A program made the translations under genes and the position numbers. A stretch of 28,845 bases of DNA from an uncultured Planctomycetales bacterium (GTDB lineage Bacteria > Planctomycetota > Planctomycetia > Isosphaerales > Isosphaeraceae). Positions 22,418 to 28,845 of the stretch are shown here, one piece after another; position 1 is the stretch's first letter; every line of letters starts with the position of its first letter. The notes under the pieces were generated by a model that was not told where the DNA came from, searched no databases, and saw only the letters and a list, made by a program, of their open reading frames with translations. Location: contig CALCIB010000319.1 of NCBI GenBank assembly GCA_937907525.1, positions 1 to 28,845 of the forward strand, read 5' to 3'.

Positions 22418-24166
22418 ATGCTGATGATTCGACGGTCCTGGACTCTCGCCGGAGCGTTGCTGACGCTGGTCGTCGTCGGGGCGCGGGGGGAGGCGCCGCG
22501 GAAGCCGGAGGCGCTTTTGCTCGTCGACGGGGGCGCGCGGCTGCTGGTGGCGAACCGTGGGACCGGGACGGTCGCGGTCGTCAACGTCGCGAGCCGGACG
22601 GTCGAGGAGGAGGCCGCGATCGGTCGCGGGCTTTGCGACCTCGACGCCACGGCCGACCCGGACGTCTGGATCGCCGTCGACCGCGAGGCGGGCGAGGTCG
22701 TCCGCTTCGGCCGGCGCTCGGGCAAGCTCGCCGGGATCGACGCCGTCCGAGTCGCCGACGACCCCGTTTCCGCCGTCGCGTACGGCGACGGCCGCCGCGC
22801 GCTGGTCCTTTCGCGATGGTCGCGGAAGGCGACGTTCGTGGCGTGGGACGACGGCGCGCCTCGGGTCGTCGGAACCGTCGACCTGCCGTTCAGCCCGCGG
22901 GAGGCCGTCGTCTTGCCGGCGGGCGCCGAGGCGGTCGCGACCGACGCCTTCGGCGGTCGGCTGGCGGTTTTGGATTTGAAGGACATGAGCGTCCGTCGCG
23001 TCTGGAAGCTCCCCGACCACAACCTCCGCGCCCCGACGATCACGCCCGATGGCGCGGGCGTGGCGATCCTCGCCCAGAACGGCGTCCCCACCGCCACCAC
23101 GTCGCGGGGGGACGTCGAGTGGGGCGTGGTCATGCGAAGCTGGATCCGGATCGTCCCGATCGACGACCTCCGATCGGTCGAAACGACCGACGGGGACCTG
23201 GTCGCGCGGTCGCGGATCCGCGTGCTGGGGACCGTCGGCAAGGGCTCGGCCGACCCCTCGGCCCTGGCGTTCGGGCCCAAAGGCGAGCTGGTCGTGGCGA
23301 TCGCGGGGACCGATCAGGTGGCCTCGGCGTTGAGTTTGGACGAGCCCTACGAGCGGTTCCAGGTCGGCCGCGCGCCGGTGGCGCTCGCGATCGACGCCGA
23401 GGCCGCGACCGCCTACACGGCCGACCTGTTCGACGACGCGGTGACGGTCGTGGACCTGGCCGGAGGAACGGTCGTCGGCGCGGTCGCGCTTTCGGCCGAC
23501 GCGGCGGTCGACGGCCGTCGCCGGCCCGCGACGCTCCTGGAGGAAGGGGAGTCGCTCTTCCGAGACGCCGCGCTTTCCGAAGGCGGCTGGATGAGCTGCC
23601 ACGCCTGCCACGCCGACGGCCACGCCTCCGAGGTGTTGACCGACACCCTCACCGACGGCTCCTACGGCGCGGCGAAGCGGTCGCCGTCGCTCTTGGGGCT
23701 CGCCGACACCGCCCCCTACGGCTGGACCGGCGCGTCCCCGACGATCGAGGACCAAATCCGCACGTCGCTGACGACCACCATGCGCGCCCACGAGCCCTCG
23801 CCGCGACGGATGAAGGCGCTGGTCGCCTATCTGAACTCCCTCGCTCCGCCCCTACCCGATCCGGTCGTCGATCCCGAGGCCGTCGCGCGGGGCCTCGCGG
23901 TCTTCCAGGCCAACGACTGCGCCGAGTGCCACGCCCCGCCGACGTACACGTCGCGGGAAAGCCGCGACGTGGGGTTGGTCGACGCGGCGGGCAACCGGAA
24001 GTTCAACCCGCCGTCGCTGCGGGGCGTCGGCCGTCGTCCCGCCTTGCTCCACGACGCCTCCGCGACGTCGCTTCAAGACCTCTTCGACCGCGTCCGCCAC
24101 CCCGACGGCATCCGCCTGACCGACGAGGAGATCGCCGATCTGTCCGCCTTCCTGCGGTCGCTGTGA
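22418..24166 (+). CDS. Beta-propeller protein with C-terminal di-haem cytochrome c module
   Basis: A 582-residue exported protein. The ATG at 22418 follows CTCGGAGGGCGCCCGCG and starts a signal peptide (about 1-25). Residues 26-365 form YVTN/YncE-like propeller repeats (LLVANRGTGTVAVVNVASRTVEE, TAYTADLFDDAVTVVDLAGGTVVG). The C-terminal 200 residues contain two haem c binding motifs, CHACH (394-398) and CAECH (501-505), arranged as in MauG/di-haem cytochrome c peroxidase-like proteins. It should act in the periplasm as an electron-transfer or peroxidase-type enzyme. The partner and substrate are unknown. The same domain order is frequent in planctomycetes. Its end is 28 bases from the end of the convergent HINT-domain gene. 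Confidence 0.9.
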   Translation: MLMIRRSWTLAGALLTLVVVGARGEAPRKPEALLLVDGGARLLVANRGTGTVAVVNVASRTVEEEAAIGRGLCDLDATADPDVWIAVDREAGEVVRFGRRSGKLAGIDAVRVADDPVSAVAYGDGRRALVLSRWSRKATFVAWDDGAPRVVGTVDLPFSPREAVVLPAGAEAVATDAFGGRLAVLDLKDMSVRRVWKLPDHNLRAPTITPDGAGVAILAQNGVPTATTSRGDVEWGVVMRSWIRIVPIDDLRSVETTDGDLVARSRIRVLGTVGKGSADPSALAFGPKGELVVAIAGTDQVASALSLDEPYERFQVGRAPVALAIDAEAATAYTADLFDDAVTVVDLAGGTVVGAVALSADAAVDGRRRPATLLEEGESLFRDAALSEGGWMSCHACHADGHASEVLTDTLTDGSYGAAKRSPSLLGLADTAPYGWTGASPTIEDQIRTSLTTTMRAHEPSPRRMKALVAYLNSLAPPLPDPVVDPEAVARGLAVFQANDCAECHAPPTYTSRESRDVGLVDAAGNRKFNPPSLRGVGRRPALLHDASATSLQDLFDRVRHPDGIRLTDEEIADLSAFLRSL

Positions 24167-24194
24167 GTCGGGGGGCGGAATCGGTCCTCGACGA

Positions 24195-26321
24195 TCAGGG
24201 CGTGTCGGCCGCGGCCAGTTCGGGGACGGCGTCGAACGGCGCGGCGACGGGCTCGACCAGGCTGTTGTCGTGGGCGACGACGCCGAGGCCGCCGACGCAG
24301 AAGCTGTCGCCGTCGATCAGTTGGAGGTTGAACACCGGCTGGACCCGATCCGACTCCACCGCCGTCACCATCGCCGAGCCGCCGACGGTTCGCAGGCGGT
24401 CGCCGGGTTTGAGTTCGCGGGCCATGGTCCAGCCGCGATCGGCGACCCAGAAGCGGTGGATGCCGGTGGCGACGACCTCGTCGTCTCCCAGCCGAACGCG
24501 CAAGGTCTGGTTCGGCGGGTTGTGGAAGGCGGTCGCCACGGCCCGATAGCGGAAGTCGCCGGTGGTCAGATCCTGGCTGAGCACCTGGTCGCCGGCCTCG
24601 ATCGACTCGATCGGCCGGTCCCCCTGGAGCGTCCGCACCATGGTCCCGGCGGCGAAGCAGGCGTGCGCGACGATCGCCGTGCCGATCCGCGTGTTGACCA
24701 GTGACGGCGCCGCCTGGGGCTGGAAGCCGATCGGGACTTCCTGGACGTAGGTCGGCGGTTCGTAATCGGGCGAAGCGGTAAAGGCGTAGCCCTCCAGATC
24801 GACGGCCCATCCGGTCCACTTGTCCGGGTCGTCGCCGAAGTCGCGCCCGCTAGCCGTCTTCAACACGCTCGCGACGCGGTCGTTGGTCTCGCGGATCGAG
24901 GCGGTCTGCCGCTCCAGAGCGCGGACGTCGGCCTCCAGTCGCGCCCGGGCGGCCATCGCCGACATGCGGGTCTCGGCGACCATGCGGCCGATCGGGACCT
25001 GGAGATCGGTCTCACTGACGGGGGCCTCTTGAAAGGCTCGTGAAGACGGGTCTTTAAGGCGCGCGAGATCCGTTACGAATGGCTCCCGAGGCCCCGCCGA
25101 CATGACGCGGTCGATCACGGACGACGCCCCCGGGGTCCCTTTCAGGCCCGCCTGCATTCGTTCCGTCGCTTGGTCCCACGCCGCCTGACGATTGGCCGCC
25201 AATTCCGCCATGCTCCGCCCACCCTTGGACATGTCCCATCCCGAGTTCCAGACGCTCAGCGGCTTGGTCAGGACGAAATCCGGCGAGACGGCCGTTCCGG
25301 GGGCGACCAGCGGGGCCATGGGCGAGTACCTTCGCACCACGTTGGCGCCCTCGCCCTGGATCGTCAGCGAGCCGGGGGAGCCGGGGCCCTCGACGTCCTT
25401 AACCTGGTAGCGGGTCTCCTTGCGGATCAATCCCGCGAGATAGCGGGCGAAGTCCCGCGGGTCGCGACGGGAGAGGAGCGCCGCGGCGTCGGAGCGGAGC
25501 GTCGCGTCGGGGCTGAAGACCGAAAGCGTCGCCAGCGCGATCGAGGCGTCGGGGCCGTCGATCCGGCTCAAGACGTCCACCGCGACCCGCCGGCCGCTCT
25601 CGCCGCCCCCCTTGACGAAGACCTTCCAGACGGACGCCGCCGCCGCCGGGTCGTGGATCTCGGCGAGCGTCGCCCGGGCGTCGTCGCGCTTGGCGCGGTC
25701 GCGCGAGCTTAGGGCCTCGCGAAGTTTCGACAGTCGCGGCGTCCATTCCTTGTCGGCCCGCTCGCGGGCGTCGCGCGCCGCCTGTCGGGCCGCCTCGACG
25801 TCCGGATTGACCCAGCGCTTGCCGACCTTCTTGAAGCCCAGCCGCCGCCAGGCCCCCTCGCGGTCGGGATCGAGCTGCAACGTCCGGCGCAGGTGGGCCG
25901 TCATCGGCTCGTCAAGGCCCTTCTCCTCGCACCAAAGGGCGAGTTTGTACTGGTCGTCGGCCTTGTCTCGGGTCTGGGCGCGACGCTCGAAGTATTCGCG
26001 CATCAGCGCCTGTTGCTCGGGTGAGTCCTCGACGGCGCGGACGGCGTCGGCGGGACGCATCCAGCGGCCTTCGCGCTTGACCTGGCCGAGCAGGCCGCGG
26101 GCGCGGGCGTTTTCGGGGTCGAGCAGGACGGCGCGGGCGAGGTGCCGGGTCTTCTCCGGGGCCATGCCGCGGGCCTCGCACCAGAGCGCCAGGTCGACGT
26201 GGGCGTCGGCGTCGCGACCCGCCGCGGCGGCCGCCGTCCGGTAGGCGTCGCGGTCGGGCCCGGGCGATGCGTCGGGCCCCGCCGCGGTCAAGGCCAACGC
26301 CAGCAGGCAGGTCGAGATCAT
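24195..26321 (-). CDS. Secreted helical-repeat protein with C-terminal HINT domain (paralogue A)
   Basis: A 708-residue protein starting at ATG 26321 after CCAGGAGCGCTCGAC; the frame stays open far upstream into the neighbouring gene, but that is overlap. Order: signal peptide (1-14); two copies of a TPR-like helical unit (38-90, 120-173), both with LALWCE and ending GRWMRP / GKRWVNP; HEAT-like helices (about 210-300); a variable segment (about 340-440); a coiled coil (about 455-490); the phrase IGFQPQAAP; then a HINT domain, C555 to N686, and a 22-residue tail. HINT domains cleave or splice themselves out of proteins. Here the nucleophile C555 (CFAAGTMV), the TGIH block-B motif and the ending AHDNS are visible. 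No toxin domain follows. Second gene of a tandem pair, 38 bases after paralogue B. Confidence 0.85.
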   Translation of the reverse strand: MISTCLLALALTAAGPDASPGPDRDAYRTAAAAAGRDADAHVDLALWCEARGMAPEKTRHLARAVLLDPENARARGLLGQVKREGRWMRPADAVRAVEDSPEQQALMREYFERRAQTRDKADDQYKLALWCEEKGLDEPMTAHLRRTLQLDPDREGAWRRLGFKKVGKRWVNPDVEAARQAARDARERADKEWTPRLSKLREALSSRDRAKRDDARATLAEIHDPAAAASVWKVFVKGGGESGRRVAVDVLSRIDGPDASIALATLSVFSPDATLRSDAAALLSRRDPRDFARYLAGLIRKETRYQVKDVEGPGSPGSLTIQGEGANVVRRYSPMAPLVAPGTAVSPDFVLTKPLSVWNSGWDMSKGGRSMAELAANRQAAWDQATERMQAGLKGTPGASSVIDRVMSAGPREPFVTDLARLKDPSSRAFQEAPVSETDLQVPIGRMVAETRMSAMAARARLEADVRALERQTASIRETNDRVASVLKTASGRDFGDDPDKWTGWAVDLEGYAFTASPDYEPPTYVQEVPIGFQPQAAPSLVNTRIGTAIVAHACFAAGTMVRTLQGDRPIESIEAGDQVLSQDLTTGDFRYRAVATAFHNPPNQTLRVRLGDDEVVATGIHRFWVADRGWTMARELKPGDRLRTVGGSAMVTAVESDRVQPVFNLQLIDGDSFCVGGLGVVAHDNSLVEPVAAPFDAVPELAAADTP
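24264..24659 (-). other. HINT (self-processing) domain of paralogue A
   Basis: Residues 555-686 of paralogue A. Block A: CFAAGTMVRTLQGDRPIESI then GDQVLSQD. Block B: TGIHRFW, then LKPGDRLR. C-terminal blocks: VFNLQLIDGDSFCVGG, then VVAHDN followed by Ser. This order and these residues are those of the hedgehog/intein superfamily, closest to the HINT domains found before toxins in polymorphic secreted proteins. The ending has Asp between His and Asn, unlike the standard HN. Confidence 0.82.
25675..26002. repeat. 328-bp identical segment, copy A
   Basis: Identical base for base, as far as I can read, to 27963-28290 (constant offset 2288). It lies inside the helical-repeat part of both paralogues, while the flanks and the later parts of the genes have diverged. 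Confidence 0.85.
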
Positions 26322-26359
26322 GTCGAGCGCTCCTGGTATGAGAATGCGTTTCCTCAAAC

Positions 26360-28609
26360 TCAATGCTCGACCGCCGCGGCGAGTTCGGCCGCGTCGGGGA
26401 CGGCGTCGAAGGGGGAGGCCACCGGGGCGGGGAGGCTGTTGTCGTGGGCGATCAGGCCCGGGGCGCCCACGCAGTAGCTGTCGCCGTCGGCCAAAAGCAG
26501 GTTGAAGACGGGCGCCTTGTCCTTGCTCTTTTCGACCGAGACGACGGTGGCGGAACCGCCGGCGGTGCGGAGGCGGTCGCCGGGCTTGAGGTCGCGGGTC
26601 ATGGTCCAGCCCTCGCCCGCCTTCCAGAGCCGGTGGATGCCGGTGGGGCGGACGACCTCGCCGTCCCCCAGGTCGACGGCGTAGGTCCAGTTGGGCGGGT
26701 TGTGGAAGGCGGTCAAGACGGCCCGGTAGCGGAACGCGCCGGTGGCGACGTCCTGGCTGAGCACCAGGTCGCCGGGCAGGATCGATTCGATGGGGCGGTC
26801 GCCCTGGATCGTCCGCACCAACGTCCCGCCGGCGAAGCACGACGCCCCCGACGGCGTGTACCCGGCGGCGTCCGTGATGCCGATCGCCGAATACATCGGA
26901 GCGGCCTGGGGTTGGAAGGCGATGGGGACTTGCTCGACGATCGTGGGAGGCGGCTGGGACGCGGTGGAGTTCTGGGCGACGTAGCCGCGTCCCTCGATCT
27001 CGAACGCCCAGTCGGCCCACTTCTCGGGATCGGTTCCGAAGTCGGCCCCCTCGCCGACGTCCTTTAGCACGGCGGCGGCGCGTTCGTTGGTCTGGCGGAT
27101 CGGCGCGTTGCGGGCCTCGATCGCGGCCACGTCGTTCTCGATCTGCTTTTGCGCCACCATGGCGGAAGCGTTGGCCTCGGCGATCATCCTCGCCACGGGG
27201 ATGTACACGTCTCGACCGTAAATCGCTCCCAGGGCCCGGACGTTGGGGCCGCCCAGACGATCGGTGTTGGCGGCGGACGAGTCGCGGAACATCTCCCTTG
27301 TCAGTTGGCCGGGAGTGAAGGCGACGCTCCATGGTTGATAGACGGCGTCGCGTGGGATGTCGCCGGTCGCGGGCCCGTTCTCGAAGAGCCGGTTGGCGAC
27401 GCTCGTCAAAAGGCTCCCGGCCGCGGGGTTGGCCGCGTTCACGGCCGCCATGAAGGGCGAGGCGGCGAAGCGGTCGGGGCCGCTCATCGCGAGTTGAGCC
27501 ATCGGGATCGGGCCGCTCATCGGAGCGTACCCCACGGTCTGGCGCAAGATGCTGTTGCCCCAGGCGTCGAGCGGGAGATTGCGCAGCCGCGGATCGACGG
27601 GCGCGGCCGGGGTGTAGAAGCGGCGGACGTTGGCGTCCCTCCCCTCCACCAGCAACTCGCCTCGCGAGCCGGGGCCCTCCACCTGCTTGACCTTGTACTT
27701 CACCTCGTCGCGGAGGAACGACGCCAACAGCCCGGCGAACTCGCGCGGGTCGCGCTGACGCAAGAGCATGGCCGCGTCGGCCCGCACCGCGGCGTGGGGG
27801 CTGAAGACCGACAGCGTCGCCAGCGCCGTCGACGCCTCCATCCCCTCGGTCTTGCCGAAAATCTCCACCGCGATCCGCTGCCTCGCCTCGTTCCCCCCCC
27901 TGGCGAACGTCCTCCAGACCGAGGCGGCGGCGGCCGGGTCGTGGATCTCGGCGAGCGCCGCGCGGGCGTCGTCGCGCTTGGCGCGGTCGCGCGAGCTTAG
28001 GGCCTCGCGAAGTTTCGACAGTCGCGGCGTCCATTCCTTGTCGGCCCGCTCGCGGGCGTCGCGCGCCGCCTGTCGGGCCGCCTCGACGTCCGGATTGACC
28101 CAGCGCTTGCCGACCTTCTTGAAGCCCAGCCGCCGCCAGGCCCCCTCGCGGTCGGGATCGAGCTGCAACGTCCGGCGCAGGTGGGCCGTCATCGGCTCGT
28201 CAAGGCCCTTCTCCTCGCACCAAAGGGCGAGTTTGTACTGGTCGTCGGCCTTGTCTCGGGTCTGGGCGCGACGCTCGAAGTATTCGCGCAAGAGCGCCTG
28301 TTGCTCGGGGGAGTCCTCGACGGCGCGGACGGCGTCGGCGGGACGCATCCAGCGGCCGTCGCGCTTGACCTGGCCCAGAAGACCGCGGGCGCGGGCGTTT
28401 TCGGGGTCGAGCAGGACGGCGCGGGCGAGGTGGCGGGTCTTCTCCGCGGCCATGCCGCGGGCCTCGCACCAAAGCGCCAAATCGACGTGGGCGTCGGCGT
28501 CGCGACCGGCCGCGGCCGCCGCCGCCCGGTAGGCGTCGCGGTCGGGCCCGGGCGATTCGTCGAGCCCCGCCGCGGTCAAGGCCAACGCCAGCAGGCAGGT
28601 CGAGATCAT
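26360..28609 (-). CDS. Secreted helical-repeat protein with C-terminal HINT domain (paralogue B)
   Basis: A 749-residue paralogue of the protein encoded just downstream, with the same order of parts: signal peptide (1-14, MISTCLLALALTAAG), two TPR-like units containing LALWCE, HEAT-like helices, variable segment (about 340-480), a helical/coiled-coil stretch, the phrase PIAFQPQAAP, a HINT domain (C591 to N724) and a 25-residue tail. The tail shares SPFDAVP with paralogue A (APFDAVP). The ATG at 28609 follows CCAGGAGGGTTCGAC, a strong site; the duplication that made the pair includes this leader. The first 230 residues are almost the same in both proteins, the central part is not. Probably first gene of a two-gene operon. 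The export route is Sec by signal peptide; final location and target are unknown. Confidence 0.85.
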   Translation of the reverse strand: MISTCLLALALTAAGLDESPGPDRDAYRAAAAAAGRDADAHVDLALWCEARGMAAEKTRHLARAVLLDPENARARGLLGQVKRDGRWMRPADAVRAVEDSPEQQALLREYFERRAQTRDKADDQYKLALWCEEKGLDEPMTAHLRRTLQLDPDREGAWRRLGFKKVGKRWVNPDVEAARQAARDARERADKEWTPRLSKLREALSSRDRAKRDDARAALAEIHDPAAAASVWRTFARGGNEARQRIAVEIFGKTEGMEASTALATLSVFSPHAAVRADAAMLLRQRDPREFAGLLASFLRDEVKYKVKQVEGPGSRGELLVEGRDANVRRFYTPAAPVDPRLRNLPLDAWGNSILRQTVGYAPMSGPIPMAQLAMSGPDRFAASPFMAAVNAANPAAGSLLTSVANRLFENGPATGDIPRDAVYQPWSVAFTPGQLTREMFRDSSAANTDRLGGPNVRALGAIYGRDVYIPVARMIAEANASAMVAQKQIENDVAAIEARNAPIRQTNERAAAVLKDVGEGADFGTDPEKWADWAFEIEGRGYVAQNSTASQPPPTIVEQVPIAFQPQAAPMYSAIGITDAAGYTPSGASCFAGGTLVRTIQGDRPIESILPGDLVLSQDVATGAFRYRAVLTAFHNPPNWTYAVDLGDGEVVRPTGIHRLWKAGEGWTMTRDLKPGDRLRTAGGSATVVSVEKSKDKAPVFNLLLADGDSYCVGAPGLIAHDNSLPAPVASPFDAVPDAAELAAAVEH
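26438..26839 (-). other. HINT (self-processing) domain of paralogue B
   Basis: Residues 591-724 of paralogue B. Block A: CFAGGTLVRTIQGDRPIESI; block B: TGIHRLW with LKPGDRLR; end: VFNLLLADGDSYCVGA then LIAHDN followed by Ser. It is about two-thirds identical to the domain in paralogue A by eye, with every presumed catalytic residue kept in both. Confidence 0.82.
27963..28290. repeat. 328-bp identical segment, copy B
   Basis: Partner of 25675-26002; see that entry. It ends where the codons for residues around 107 begin to differ. Confidence 0.85.
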
Positions 28610-28658
28610 GTCGAACCCTCCTGGGAAACCAACCGTCACTTGTTCCAGGGTTGATCTT

Positions 28659-28845
28659 AACGGCCTTCCCCCCTCGCGGGGGAAGGTGGCCCGAAGGGCC
28701 GGATGAGGGGGGAGACGCGCGAGACGGCCGTTGAAATCCGAGGCTTGTCGGGCGGCCTTTCGTGGGTTTCAACGGCGTTCTCGCGCGTCTCCCCCCTCAT
28801 CTGACCGCTTCGCGGTCTGTCTTCCCCCGCGAGGGGGGAAGATGT
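28659..28845. repeat. Nested palindromic interspersed repeat, copy 2 (cut by window end)
   Basis: Arms 28659-28738 and 28765-28845 are inverted repeats of about 80 bp that pair almost completely, from AACGGCCTTCCCCCC through GGGGGGAGACGCGCGAGA to GTTGAAA. As in copy 1 at 7402, each arm holds two small hairpins and the left and right inner hairpins differ (GGCCC-GAA-GGGCC and GACCGC-GAA-GCGGTC). It lies 50 bases upstream of the HINT paralogue B start, so it may influence that gene's promoter. Confidence 0.85.

Noticed and set aside
22633..24549. Plus-strand open frame of 638 codons over the cytochrome gene
   Set aside because: Arg/Pro-rich shadow; the other frame has signal peptide, propeller repeats and two haem motifs.
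26322..28034. N-terminal extension giving a single 1279-residue HINT protein
   Set aside because: The frame happens to stay open under paralogue B. The real start at 26321 has a ribosome binding site and a signal peptide matching that of paralogue B.
1..28845. CRISPR arrays, tRNA, rRNA and intact insertion sequences
   Set aside because: No regularly spaced direct repeats, no cloverleaf or rRNA-like sequence and no transposase were seen on either strand. The repeats present are inverted and non-coding.

Overview
The window is high-GC DNA that reads as a chromosomal segment of a planctomycete, most likely of the Isosphaeraceae (Singulisphaera/Paludisphaera-like). The inference rests on gene content: a DUF1559 prepilin-type protein, surface proteins with an LExR-type N-terminal motif, PEP-CTERM proteins, an ECF sigma factor with a zinc-type anti-sigma partner, a Uma2 nuclease, and signal-peptide proteins with HINT domains. 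No rRNA, tRNA, CRISPR array or intact transposase is visible.

Layout. 1-3457: a DUF7009-like protein, then three minus-strand genes (an AT-richer putative surface protein, a tiny lipoprotein with a duplicated lipobox, a DUF1559 protein). 3996-6446: a secreted leucine-rich-repeat protein overlapping or abutting a Pit phosphate transporter, and a small membrane protein convergent with it. 6853-10670: a two-ACT-domain regulator, a ~190-bp palindromic repeat, then an ECF sigma / ZAS anti-sigma / HtrA-like operon whose protease has lost all three triad residues. 10671-11667: gene-free, packed with inverted repeats. 11668-14733: two PEP-CTERM proteins (RCC1-type and HAF-repeat) facing a LuxR-type regulator across a strong hairpin. 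15117-18011: Uma2 nuclease, lipid-linked polysaccharide flippase, small antitoxin-like protein. 18021-20773 (minus): secreted cyclophilin, ParDE-type toxin-antitoxin pair, DUF488 protein. 21424-24166: Mrr-type restriction endonuclease and a beta-propeller/di-haem cytochrome c protein. 24195-28609 (minus): two tandem paralogues with signal peptide, duplicated helical repeats, HEAT-like region and a C-terminal HINT domain. The window ends in a second copy of the large palindromic repeat.

The best candidates for something not yet described are (i) the tandem HINT-domain secreted proteins, which keep the self-processing residues, end in a conserved short tail rather than a toxin, differ strongly in a central segment, and share 328 bp of identical DNA; and (ii) the sigma/anti-sigma/pseudo-HtrA operon, where a PDZ protein built on a dead protease fold may act as a non-proteolytic envelope sensor. 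Both are inferences from sequence reading only. Most other genes are ordinary members of known families.
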